From Xenopus tropicalis (lineage: Eukaryota; Chordata; Amphibia; Anura; Pipidae), in NCBI RefSeq assembly GCF_000004195.4, contig NC_030681.2, forward strand, positions 91,519,681 to 91,583,680: DNA of 64,000 nt, given 5' to 3'. Position 1 is the first letter of the stretch. Each line of letters begins with the position of its first letter. The notes under the pieces were generated by a model that searched no databases, was not told the origin of the DNA, and saw only the letters and a list, made by a program, of their open reading frames with translations. This document shows positions 1-10,915 of the stretch, one piece after another. The translations under genes were made by a program, and so were the position numbers.

Positions 1-3000
1 TTCTTTACCATTGGAAGCATTTACGTACCCAATTTAAAACAGGGAAAGTTTTTCACACATCTAACTGAATGATAATCCACTGATGACACTGATCGTAAAG
101 CAGAAATTCACTCTACTATTGAGGACTATAAAAATAATGTACTCACTGACCCTACTTCCCATCAAACTAAATGGTTAGCCTTAAAATGTCTAATCAGGAG
201 AATACTAATTAAGCATGGATCCCGGTTAAAGAAACAAAAACAAGCTAATTTAGAAAGGCTATACGCGGATTAATTAGAAGCACAACACCAAATGAGACTA
301 GATAGTAATAGCTTAAAGGCCCTCACCAACAAAAGACTAGAGCTAAAACAGTATCTTAAAATCCAAACAAAATTTGCTATGAGAAGATTAAAGCAAAAAT
401 ATTATGAATTTGGGAATAAGTCAGGGAAAATCCTAGCCAGATCGTTAAAAGGTAGGCAAGCAAACCAATATATACATAAAATCAAAAATCTAAAAGATGA
501 AATACAAGTCCTCCCTGAGAAAATAGCACTAATATTCAAAAACTATTATGAAAGCCTTTATAATATACCACAAATGACCAAACAGGATATACTCTCTGCC
601 AAGACTAAGGAATATTTATCAAAATACCCCCTCCCTAAACTAGATGCCTTAACCCTAAAAAATCTATGTGCACCCTTCCAAGCCCAGGAAATAATGGATG
701 CAGTCAAACAAACACAACCACATAAAGCCCCGGGACCAGATGGATTTACGGATCAATTCTATAAGCAGTTCCCTCCCTTACCCCTTTATTTTTAAATTTC
801 ATTAAGGAAATAGGTCCTGCCCAGCCACTCAGTAAGGAATTTCTCTCTGCCCATATTTCGGTTATACACAAGCAAGGTAAAGAACCCACCAGTTGTGGAA
901 GCTACAGACCCATATCATTGTTAAACACCGATCTGAAGCTCTACACAAAAATTATAGCCATGAGACTTAATCTCCTCTTACCCTTTCTGATACATAGGGA
1001 CCAGGTGGGTTTTGTAAAAGGGAGAGAGGGCAAAGAGAATACTATGAAAATCCTACATCTAATTGCCCTAGCTCAAAAACAACATACGCCTTCTCTGCTT
1101 CTCTCAACGGATGCAGAGAAAGTGTTCGACAGAGTAAATTGGACTTTTCTGAAACATATGCTAGAGGGCTTAGGTGTCACTAATACTTTCTGAGATAAAA
1201 TAATGGCCCTTTACTCAGAACCCACGACCCAAATAAAAATTAATGGTATTAGATCTGACTCTTTCCATATAAGGAATGGGACAAGGCAGGGCTGCCCACT
1301 ATCCCCTCTATTATATGTCCTATGTATGGAACATCTATTAGTAGCACTACGGGCAAACCAAGACATCACAGGACTAACGGTGGGATTACAGGAATATAAA
1401 GCTGCTGTTTTTGCAGATGACCTTATGCTGTTTGTAACAAAACCACATATTTCTATACCTAACATTATGAAGGAAATACAACTGTATGGGGAAATCTCCA
1501 ATTATAAGATTAATATGTCTAAATCAGAGGCACTGCCAATTTTCCTACCCAAACAGATGGAAACACTGTTGAAAACAAACTTTTCATTCAAATGGCAAAG
1601 GGATGAACTTAGATATTTGGGAATATTTGTCCCACAAAACTTAAACAATATCTACCAATTTAATTACAAACCCCTGCTTCTTACAGTAGAGAAATTACTC
1701 CAGGACTGGGACCTTAAACACTTCACCTGGACTGACAGGATCAGTATAATTAAAATGTCGGTGCTACCCAAGATTTTATACCTCTTTTAGACACTCCCTA
1801 TCTGCATACCAAAAAGCTTCTTTCAGACTCTGGAAACCATTATCACTCAGTTTATCTGGTGCAAGAAACATCCCAGACTACGAAAATCCATCCTATATTT
1901 GCCCAAAAATCTTGGCGGCCTAGGTCTACCAGACCTTACCTCATACTACCAAGCTACCTTATTGACCAAGTTGACTGAACATTCACAAACTGCTATAATT
2001 AAGCAATGGAAAACACTAGAAAACCACTGGACAACACTTCCATTTCAAAATACTCTTTGGAACAAAGAAACTCATCCTAAACTATATATCGGTAATAATC
2101 CTCAGATCCAAGCCCAAGTCACATTTTGGAGACGTTTTAACTCCAACTGTCAACTCTCACCATACCCCTCTCCGCTGACTCCACTAAGTCTCAAACCGAA
2201 ATACCCCCCTGGTCTAACAGACAATGGCCTAGCTCTAGCCTTCGGATTACAAAATCTTCAACTGCAACATATACTGGAATCACCGGAGAAACCATCTATG
2301 ATAAAAGTAAACGCACCACAATGGAACAATAGAGACCATTGGAGATACATGCAATTAAACACTTTCTGAACAAAAATCCCAACCTACAACAAGCAAACAG
2401 GACCCCCACCGAATTTGAAAAACTATGCGATTCCAAAACAATCATCTGATTTCACGGCTTTACAAATTGATAACATTAAATAAATACCCGAACTTACCTT
2501 ATTTCACAGGTGCCTGGAATGAAGAACTGCAATTGAACCTACAAGAGGAAGATTGGAGAAAATTTTTTAGGCTTATAGCAAAATGCTCCATTAGCAACAG
2601 GTATCAGGAAAACTCCTATAAAATCCTCTCAAAATGGTACAGAACCCCCTCCCAACTCTAACAAATGTGCTTACTATTGGATGATAGGTGATGGAGATGT
2701 AATGCTGCTCAGGGATCCATGTCCCACATTTGGTTTTATTGTCCTATATTGTCTCATTTTTGGAATACTGTACAAATAACCTGCCAGGAGATTCTGGGTT
2801 GCCGGGTAACACTCCCCAACTAATACTCTTACATTACACAGACTTACCTGAACATATTTTTAAATATAGTCTCTAACTACAAATGCTGCTAGCAGCAAAG
2901 ATCCTAATCCATAGACATTGGAGGGACACTAATCCGCCCACTATAGAAGAATGGATCATAAATATAAATGACATATATACAATGGAAGAAATTACCTCTA

Positions 3001-3080
3001 CAGTACATGAGAAACAACAGGAGTTCATTTTGACCTGGCAAGCCTGGGTATCCTACCTATGCACCCATAATAAATTGTAA
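1..3080 (+). pseudogene. LINE ORF2 remnant: reverse transcriptase and C-terminal region
   Basis: The protein copied LINE RNA at a nicked target in the nucleus. The first ~790 bases are read in frame 1, with early stops near 70, and carry the PGPDGF motif of L1-type RTs at about 730-747. The frame then changes. The next part includes the VGFVKGR block, an SxDAEKxFD block, the RQGCPLSPLLY block and the catalytic FADD at 1410-1421. In-frame stops lie at 1191-1193, 1788-1790 and 2367-2369. The frame changes again near 2410 and once more before 2883, where the last ~65 codons (EEWIININDIY region) are read. With these breaks it cannot make a working protein. I am sure it is an RT. The family name below L1-like is inference. 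Confidence 0.88.
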
Positions 3081-3392
3081 CGTGATAATAACGATATGAC
3101 AATGCCACACAGAAACACCTAATACTTACCATATAAGTGCCAGCCAGTTTAAGCCTCAGGGCTCGCTCTCTCCTCTTCTTTTTTTCTTCTTTCCTTCATG
3201 GCCTTGCCATTTCCTCCCCATAGGTTGTCTATGACTTCTCCAGGTGTTCTTTTTCTATATCTTTATCTCTCTTTACTTCAATGATACTTAAGATCACAAT
3301 ATGACTGATTGTGTAAGCATTCAAATAAATGAAACTGTAACTGTTGACAAGTTATGCCAATAAAGATCTTGTTGAAATACAAAAAAAAAAAA
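1..3392 (+). mobile_element. L1-like LINE retrotransposon, 3' part, decayed
   Basis: This is a non-LTR retrotransposon read on the plus strand, with its 5' end outside the window. Translation in successive frames gives the linker after the endonuclease, a reverse transcriptase, and the C-terminal region of an L1-type ORF2. The 3' end is well defined: a short untranslated region, an AATAAA signal at 3359-3364, and an A-run at 3381-3392. Several stops and frame changes show that it is dead. The clade call (L1/Tx1 side) rests on the RT spacing and wording, not on a tree. Confidence 0.88.
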
Positions 3393-3497
3393 CATAACTG
3401 AAAGTTTTCCTTTTACAGGCATTCCATAAGTGTACCTGTAGGATATACAATTAAATAAATAAAGTGTACGGAATACAAAGGTGTAATACCTTACAAA

Positions 3498-3743
3498 GGG
3501 CCAGATTCAATTTAGTGAGAAAAAGGTTTATCACGTGAAAATGTTTGGATAAGATTTAAATTCAGATGCAATTCAATTCAGAAAAACATTTTTCACGACT
3601 TATCACATGAAAACTCTATTGAAGTCTAGGGGTAAAAAATGAACCTGAATTGGAAGTTTTTTCTCCTTGAATTGAATCTCGTCCATGAGTTTTCATGTGA
3701 TAAACCACAAGATAAGTTTTTCTTATGGAACTAAATCTGGCTC
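3498..3743. mobile_element. Short inverted-repeat (MITE-like) element
   Basis: The ends are inverted copies: GGGCCAGATTCAATTTAG on the left and a copy ending AATCTGGCTC on the right. The subterminal TTTATCACGTGA and TCATGTGATAAA also mirror each other. It is about 246 bp with no coding capacity. The ends resemble those of the larger elements at 29.3-30.8 kb. A target duplication is not clear (AAA on both sides). Confidence 0.6.
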
Positions 3744-3870
3744 AAAGTCTGATAGCAATTCAGCAGAAAGAATTGCTTAATCTAAAATTAATCAAAATTA
3801 ATGTTTTGGTTGTTTTAAAATTGAAGAAGTGCAGTGTTGTACAGGTATGAATAACTGAGAAAAATAGAGA

Positions 3871-4830
3871 CACCCACACAGACATGTATAGAGGCACCCA
3901 CACAGACTTGTATAGAGGTACTCACACAGACATACACAGAGGCACCCACACAGACATGTATAGAGGTATCCACACAGACATGTATAGAGGCACCCACACA
4001 GACATACACAGAGGCACCCACACAGACATACACAGAGGCACCCACACAGACATGTATAGAGGCACCCACACAGACATGTATAGAGGCACCCACACCGACA
4101 TGTATAGAGGCACCCACACAGACATACACAGAGGCACCCACACAGACATACACAGAGGCACCCACACAGACATGTATAGAGGCACCCACACAGACATACA
4201 CAGAGGCACCCACACAGACATGTATAGAGGCACCCACACAGACATGTATAGAGGAACTCACACAGACATGTATAGAGGCACCCACACAGACATGTATAGA
4301 GGCACCCACACAGACATGTATAGAGGAACTCACACAGACATGTATAGAGGCACCCACACAGACATGTATAGAGGCACCCACACAGACATGTATAGAGGCA
4401 CCCACACAGACATACACAGAGGCACCCACACAGACATACACAGAGGCACCCACACAGACATGTATAGAGGCACCCACACAGACATGTATAGAGGAACTCA
4501 CACAGACATGTATAGAGGCACCCACACAGACATGTATAGAGGCACCCACACAGACATGTATAGAGGCACCCACACAGACATGTATAGAGGTACCCACACA
4601 GACATGTATAGAGGCACCCACACAGACATGTAGAGAGGTACCCACACAGACATGTATAGCGGCACCCACACAGACATGTATAGAGGCACCCACACAGACA
4701 TGTATAGAGGTACCCACACAGACATGTATAGAGGCACCCACACAGACATGTATAGAGGTACCCACACAGACATGTATAGAGGCACCCACACAGACATGTA
4801 TAGAGGCACCCACACAGGCATGTATAGAGG
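3871..4830. repeat. 24-bp minisatellite, exactly 40 units
   Basis: The unit is CACCCACACAGACATGTATAGAGG or a close variant. The array is 960 bp, so 40 units with no length drift. Two main variants alternate in blocks, one with ATGTATAGAGG and one with ATACACAGAGG; rarer units carry AACTC or GTATC changes. Because 24 is a multiple of three, long stop-free frames appear on both strands. They are by-products of the repeat and not genes. Confidence 0.95.
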
Positions 4831-4840
4831 CAGATACGAA

Positions 4841-4854
4841 TAGATAAGATAGAT

Positions 4855-4913
<59 letters not shown>

Positions 4914-4925
4914 GATAGATACCTG

Positions 4926-4998
<73 letters not shown>

Positions 4999-5009
4999 GA
5001 TAGATAGAT

Positions 5010-5073
<64 letters not shown>
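4841..5073. repeat. GATA microsatellite
   Basis: This is a nearly pure (GATA)n tract with a few GATGATA interruptions and one ACCTGTAGATA break near 4920. It lies directly after the 24-bp minisatellite, so two different tandem arrays are joined. Confidence 0.95.
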
Positions 5074-5074
<1 letters not shown>

Positions 5075-5476
5075 ATTCAGACTTCAGGTCAGGATTTGAC
5101 TGAATCCCAGATTCAGTATTTGTTTTTACCTGAATCTTAAAGACCAGTTCACCTGGTTAGTATATTATAATATGTCTTATCACTAGCAATTGCTCTTTAA
5201 GGCTACAATTTTTTCTTTATTGTTACTTTTTATTACTTGTCTTCACATTTAGGCCCTCCTGTATTCATATTTCAGTCTCTCATTCAAATTACTGCCTGGT
5301 TTCTTGGCCAAAGTTGAGCTGCTGAACAAAAAGCTAAATTTAAAAATAACACAAAAAAAATAAAAATTAAGCCCATTTGCAAATTGTTTCAGAATATCAC
5401 TGTCTAAGTCATATTAAAAGTTAATTTAAAGGTGAACTATGCTTTTAAGTCTTCAGCCAATCAAAATCTAACCCTT

Positions 5477-5705
5477 GGGGGCTTATTTACTAACCTTAGA
5501 TTTTTTATTTTAAACTTGCAGAGAAAAACGTTGCAACTGTTCCAAGATTTACTATGTATCTAAATAGCTAGAAATCTGAATTCAACTATTTCCCAAATTA
5601 AACTTGCCAAGTTCATGTAGAAGTCAATGGCAAAGGTCCCTCCCTTTCCTTGAAGTTCTTTCTTTTGTCTAACAAAACATTATGGAATTTTAGTAAATCT
5701 GCCCC
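5477..5705. mobile_element. Short inverted-repeat (MITE-like) element
   Basis: The left end is GGGGGCTTATTTACTAACC and the right end TTTTAGTAAATCTGCCCC, which are inverted versions of each other. It is about 229 bp and non-coding. The same TTTACTAA...TTAGTAAA terminal type recurs near 33.1, 40.3, 46.6 and 47.4 kb, so this is one of a dispersed family. Confidence 0.65.
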
Positions 5706-6118
5706 TTGAAGTTTTTTTTTCTTTTTTGCAAATTAGGATTGGAATTAGGGCTGGAATCAGATGTAATTAACAAATAGGATTTTCCATAATCAACTATTAC
5801 TTCCTAAAAGGCTCAATATAAAAAGAAAACACATTCTAAAAATCTTGAATTTCAGTGTCCACCAAACCCATGTTACAGCTTCTATCTATTTTAAGTACTT
5901 TTCTTAGCTTGACTCCATTATTGGTGACTTGTGTGCTTATGTGTAACACTGTGTAGAACAATAGATATACAATTTTGATTTGCAGTAACTAAATTAAATC
6001 ACTGCTGAAAATAATATAGATCAATGAGTCTGACATTATAAATAATTCTGGGAGATGATTAACCCAACATGCAGATATTAATGGCACTTACTGGTACAAC
6101 CATATGCAATATTTTAAA

Positions 6119-6590
6119 TTAAAGGAGAAGGAAAAGTAAAAACTAAGTAAGCTTTATCAGAAAGGTCTATGTAAATACAGCCATAAACACTCACAGAAAT
6201 GCTGCCTCTATCAAAAGAAACACAGAATTTCTTGTCTCCTTTTTTGTAAACATGTTGTTCAGGTGTCTGACTTCCTCTCTCAGAAAAATCCTTCATTCCT
6301 GTGGCCAGAGTCTGCACAGTTCTCTCCTCTCTGCCCTCTCCTGCTCCCCCCATAAGAATTCATAACCCCCCCCACCCTTAGGAATGTGTGATCTGAGCTA
6401 TAACGGCTAGACTGCAGACAGGAAGCTATTTAAAATGGCAGCTGCTATCTTAAACAAATGGAGAAAGCTTGTAGGGCTCTTTACTCAGGTATGGTAATGC
6501 TTTCTGCAGAATAAATATAGTGTTCTAGGTGGCACTTATGTGGCAAATCTGTTGGCAGTAAAATGCAAAAATGACTTTCGTTCTCTTTTA
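6119..6590. mobile_element. T2-type (TTAA) inverted-repeat element
   Basis: The left end is TTAAAGGAGAAGGAAAAGT. The right end, GACTTTCGTTCTCTTTTA, is its rough inverted copy. T2-type elements in Xenopus use TTAA target sites and start TTAAAGG. The open frame inside (6114-6353, minus) has no family signature and is taken as chance. Confidence 0.6.
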
Positions 6591-7021
6591 TTTTAAATGT
6601 TTAAACAATTAAATTAAGTAATACATTTAAAGGATTACACACCTATGTATGTAAATAAGGGAAAACATTTACTCACAACATCTTGTTACACTTCATGAAC
6701 TATGATATGAATCTCTAAAAAAACTGACTCAAAATAGAAAAAATATAGCTGCTTACCTTGTTCCATAACTGTAAATGTTTGATAATGAAGCTGTTGCTGT
6801 TAAACATACATTCAAAAATATTATTTACTTTGCAAGAGTAAATGTGCTAAATAACCCCCTTTTCATTCTGTATAAATAAGTGCATGCAGAGACTATATTA
6901 TACACTCATTACAGTCTTCCACTTCCCTCAGTTTATCATGGTCATCATTTACATTATGCCAACAAGTTACACATTGCTTTAAAGGAGTTGTTCACCTTTA
7001 AGTTAACTTTTAGAGAGTTAT

Positions 7022-7168
7022 GCAATAAAAGGCACTAAGTTTGCCCAGGTGCAGTAAGCTATAGCAACCACTCAGCAGGTAGCGTTTACTAGTTACCTGT
7101 TTAAAAGCAAACATCTTATAGGTTGCTATGGGTTACTGCTCCTAGGCAAACTTAGTGCCTTTTATTAC
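7022..7168. mobile_element. Hairpin MITE, AATAAAAGGCACTAAGTTTGCC ends
   Basis: The stem runs 7024-7045 against 7145-7166, with 22 of 22 positions complementary. The inner part also pairs loosely (TAGCAACC against GGTTGCTA). Related copies lie at 27.9-28.2, 48.25-48.39 and, diverged, about 57.2 kb. Confidence 0.75.
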
Positions 7169-7839
7169 ATATAGGGGTTAGCATGTTATAGAATGGCATA
7201 TTCCTAAAAATACCAAATGGAGACCTGCTAAACATAAAGCTAAATAACAACAGAATTAACACCCACGGATGGTACTGGCTATTCACGCAATATACCAAGT
7301 AGTTCTGACACTGATAAAAAATCAAACAGCACTCACATATTATGCAACATGCACTAGTTATGGTGCTTTATTAATATCTTAACAGATGTTTCAAAGGCAA
7401 CTCCTTCTTCAAGTGCTCTTACAAAAAGTGATTAGGCAGAGTTAAACAAGGGTAAGAAATTTACAAGACCTTCATGTGACCATCAAGTGAACAAAGTATG
7501 TTACATAGGACAAAGTGCACATTCAACATAACCAAAAAATATACATGTTGCCATGTTTTAAAACATGTCAAAATGCATTCAGTAGTTCTTTCTTTATTAA
7601 AATATGGGAGGGTCTTTTTGTCTACATTTGAAATACCTGTAAACAATCACATTTTGTAAGAGAACATCCAGAAGGGGGTAGTGCCTGAAACGTGCTGAAA
7701 TCTTAATAATAAAGCACCAAAAGTATTGCACATTGCAGAATATGTGTTCCTTTTTGTATTGTGTCTTACTGGATATTTACAGTCCTTATATAAGCAGTGG
7801 GAGTACCAAATAGAGCACCACCTGGATGTATATTCAGTA
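7169..7839. other. Non-coding stretch, probably interspersed repeat
   Basis: No gene is visible. The stretch has the TTCAAGTGCTC...GAAACGTGCTG type of repeat (7400-7700), with two short inverted copies of a GTGCTTTATTAATAT motif near 7362 and 7705. The short open frame at 7461-7646 (minus) has no recognisable content. Confidence 0.4.
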
Positions 7840-7847
7840 CAAACCAG

Positions 7848-8480
7848 CTACACATAAAATGCATTTTTTTTCTGGCCTTGAAACATACACCTCCAGGCCT
7901 GCATGGCGATCTCCAGACCTTCTCTTAACCCAAAGTTGAATATATCAGTGCCCACCTCAGTAAGGTGCACTCCATCTCTCTCAAAATAATGCTCCCTGGA
8001 TTCGAGTAGCTTGTGATGAATCACAACACCACCCTGTAGGCGAACAAACTTAAGCATCGCCGCATTCACCTTAACCCTTGATCTCGCCATTGCCATTTGA
8101 GATCCCCATGTTTCCAATAAAGCCTGGGAATCATCAAGGACCAAACCAGGATTAGGTGTGGGGCCCTTTCTTTTAACTTTAACAAGCCCCATTTTATAGC
8201 CTGTATTAGCTATTTTATGGGGATTAAACCCAAATCATTCCCACCCACATGCAAAATCAGTATGTCTGGAATTCCCCACCACTGGAATTTACTTTCCAAC
8301 CGGGGAAGAACCTGACCCAAACACATACCTCTATAACCGAACCAATGCACATTTGCCTCTTGACTCCTGGTTGACAGGTACCTTCCCCCAGACCTCCTGT
8401 TCGCTCTTTGCTCAGCCAAATACCCAAATGGAACAGGGGACCAGACCTGAAATGAACAAAAGTTTATCATGAACATAAAA
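7848..8480 (-). pseudogene. SGNH-type hydrolase of the YR retrotransposon, decayed
   Basis: Two frames are used (8210-8476, then 7848-8192). The first shows the block III motif HVGGNDLG. The second ends with DGVHLTEVG (7962-7976), the Asp/His pair of the SGNH esterase family. The segment following GVVIHHKLL is typical of the hydrolase domain found downstream of the recombinase in Ngaro-type elements of fish and frogs. The place where the nucleophile block (G-x-S) should sit, shortly after VW near the start of the first frame, reads PVPFGYL and lacks the serine. With the frame break near 8200 this points to a dead enzyme. Substrate and role in the element are unknown. Confidence 0.75.
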
Positions 8481-8504
8481 TTGCAACGAAAATGATTCCC
8501 CCCC

Positions 8505-8647
8505 TTTTTTTTTATACCAATTGGGGACGCACATATAACCTAAAGTGACTGGATTCCCATTTCCCAATTCTTTGTATGGATGCCTCACTAAAGCCACATC
8601 GGGCTGCTCCGTAGCTGCCCCGATCCTGAAACAATGAGAAGCATACT
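8505..8647 (-). pseudogene. Tyrosine recombinase catalytic C-terminal part
   Basis: The minus strand reads HCFRIGAATE, with the H-x-x-R pair at 8625-8636. After a one-base frame change it continues through QRIGKWESSHF to RLYVRP. The nucleophile tyrosine codon is 8533-8535. These are the H-R-W-Y residues of tyrosine recombinases. The first part of this domain lies at 16348-17110 on the other side of the Gypsy element. The frameshift just after the H-x-x-R block and the insertion both inactivate it. Confidence 0.8.
8644..8647. repeat. Target-site duplication TACT, left copy of Gypsy
   Basis: TACT directly precedes the 5' LTR. The same four bases follow the 3' LTR at 16344-16347. Four to five bases is usual for Ty3/Gypsy integrases. 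Confidence 0.8.
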
Positions 8648-9478
8648 TGTAACCCTCAGGGTTGCAACTATTTGCTATAAGCTATTTGACACCTTACGAG
8701 TAGGTGTCACTTTATCTTTAGTTCATCCTATCTGTAAATAGTTTGAGAGACCAACATCCCCTGTTTCTTGGGAAAGAATGGTTTCTTCCAGATTTCTAGA
8801 GAAGAGGAAGAGGATTTTGACTTCCTGGTTGTCTTGGTAGCTACAGGGTCGGTTACAGACAGCCGTTGGGAGAGTGAGAGAATTGTTTACCTGCATAGAG
8901 GGTAAGACCCCCAAGGAATCCTCTCTTAGTTTTAGTAAGTATTAGCCAGCCTGTGTTATAGGAGTGGGTCAGCACCCACTTAGTGTCAGTCAGGGTAGCT
9001 GAGCAGTCCAAAGCTCCAACAGGAGGTCAGTGGGTTAGTTCCCTGGTTGTACACAGGTTGATGCCTGGCAACCCAGAATAGGGGCCTCAGTGATAAGGAG
9101 GGTGTTACTTATAGAGAGGATTCCCATTCTACCGGCAGTGTCCGTCAGCAGGCCTGGCTGGGTGAGACCATAGAGCATTGCTCATATTCTTTGTTAAAAT
9201 ATTATATTGCATTGTTTCCTGCTATTATATAACTTTGCCTGATTGTTTATATTATTGCATTCACTGTCACCACTGTAATACTTGAACAGTGTAGTGAGAT
9301 GTTACTTTTCAGTTGCTGCATAAATAAATATACTTTCTAAAGAATTCCTGGCGCCATTACTCTTCATCTTAATTTACACCACAACCTTTCTGATAATCCT
9401 CTCACTACAAAGAGAGAGAGAGCCCAGCCCTGAGTGAAAACCACTGGTGTGGCCTTATACTGTTATAATAGTGCTACA
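8648..9478 (+). repeat. 5' LTR of the Gypsy element
   Basis: It starts TGTAACCCTC and ends GTGCTACA, with the usual TG...CA borders. An AATAAA signal lies at 9323-9328. It matches 15513-16343 at a constant offset of 6865 bp, with no difference that I saw by eye. Confidence 0.93.
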
Positions 9479-9483
9479 TCAAC

Positions 9484-9501
9484 TGGCGCCCAACGTGGGG
9501 C
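9484..9501 (+). other. Primer-binding site, tRNA-Lys(1,2) type
   Basis: TGGCGCCCAACGTGGGGC lies five bases after the 5' LTR. It is the known 18-base complement of the 3' end of tRNA-Lys1,2, which would prime minus-strand DNA synthesis. Confidence 0.85.
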
Positions 9502-9682
9502 CTAATTACTAATTTGTACATGATAAATTAAATCCAGTATCCTGTGCCTGGATGTAATTATTATTGTGGTGAAAAAAAATATATATATAATTACATTACA
9601 ATATTATTACTCGTGCGGGGTTTGGAATTCTTCCTCGCACCTGCAGTGACTGCAACAGTGCAAGTTAAATCTTAGTTTTGTA

Positions 9683-10811
9683 ATGATGGAACACGAAGCA
9701 AACGTATCACCTGTAGGCATCCCTACTACAGTCACCCCTGACGGAGACAGTGTGGGACGGTCTGTAATTTCTCAAGGGCATGCCCTAGGTGGACCCTCCC
9801 ATAGCATGGGTACATTGCAGAGTGACTCGCAGGCAAAGTTAACTGAGCCCTCTGTAGCTACCCCTGCTGAGGCTGAGAATATTGCATTAACCATTGGTAA
9901 AGCCCTAGCAGATTCTCTTAAACAGGCTTGGGAGGCTGGTCCCTATAAAAGATTTAAACAGTTCTCTGGCAGTAAACCTGTACCAGCAGGTGAGGAGGAC
10001 TATGACACCTGGAAAGCCCAAGCAGAGCAAATCTCACAAGACTGGTCATGCTCTGATATGGAAATGAGGAAACGCATTACTGAAAGTTTGAAAGGGCCTG
10101 CTAGTGACCTGATATATTCCCTTCGAATGAGTAATCCTGCTGCCACTGCTAGTGATTACTTTACTGCCCTAGAAAATGCTTTTGGTAGTCTGGAGACTGG
10201 AGAGGATTTATATTTTCAACTCCGATTATGCCAGCAGAAGTCTGGGGAGAAATTGTCAGATTATCTGTACCGCCTTGAAAAAATTGCTGCAGAAATGTAA
10301 ACGCCATAAAGGCCTTGAGGGCAAAAGTGAGAACCGCACCCGATTAGAACAAGTAATCCGAGGGGCTGTTTATGAGGAACTCCTTATCTTGCAACTAAAA
10401 GTAAAGGACAGATTAGAGAATCCCCCTGATTTTCCCCAGCTACTCAGAGAGGTTAGGGAGGAGGAATCAAAGCGGAGTGCAAGGGAGCAGAGTAAAGTCA
10501 GTGTTAATCAAGCAAATATTTCCCTTGCTCACAAAACTGTTGGTGAGCGTGACACCAAGCTCTATGAGCAAATTGACTATTTGAGCAAGAAAATGGAGGA
10601 ATTGTTGGCTGCCCAGGCTAAAGGGAAATATCCACAGATTCCCAGGCCCCAACATCTGGTTAATCAGACCAGGAGGCCTAGAGGGAATAGATTTTGCTTC
10701 CGGTGCGGAGAAGATGGCCATACTGCCCCTATATGTGACAACCCTAGGAATGAAAGCAAGGTGGCCCAGAGAAAGAAAGAGCAGTCGTTAAACTCAAAAG
10801 GGCCTCAGTAG
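9683..10811 (+). pseudogene. Gypsy gag, broken by one frame change
   Basis: Gag forms the particle around the element's RNA. The first part (9683-10300, ~205 codons) starts at the first ATG after the leader and ends at a stop. The reading continues in the +1 frame to 10811, with strong overlap of meaning around 10270-10300, where an A-run at about 10278-10283 is the likely site of the indel. The second part has a charged, helical region and a CCHC zinc knuckle (C-F-R-C...H...C) at about 10695-10740, the usual nucleocapsid motif. A designed frameshift is a weaker alternative, because the change comes in mid-capsid and not at the gag-pol border. Pol lies in a third frame, -1 relative to the gag end. 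Confidence 0.85.
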
Positions 10812-10915
10812 GGAGGCGTACTGAGGTACCAGGTACTGCAATTACTAGCCTCACCTCTTTAACCACTGCTCAATCATGCCTTAATTTAAGAGCTAGAGCA
10901 AACCTTCCAACAGAT

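Larger units (their letters stand above)
7840..8647 (-). mobile_element. Ngaro-like YR retrotransposon, 3' segment (split by Gypsy)
   Basis: This is the downstream part of the minus-strand tyrosine-recombinase retrotransposon. It is continuous in logic with 16344-20230 and separated from it by the Gypsy insertion. It carries the end of the recombinase and an SGNH hydrolase. I could not fix the element's terminal split repeats, so the 7840 limit marks the end of recognisable coding sequence and not the true end. Confidence 0.75.

Noticed and set aside
3815..4843. Long open frames (up to 332 codons) on both strands
   Set aside because: They are produced by a 24-bp tandem repeat whose period is a multiple of three. 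No flanking gene signals are present, and every frame repeats the same eight residues.
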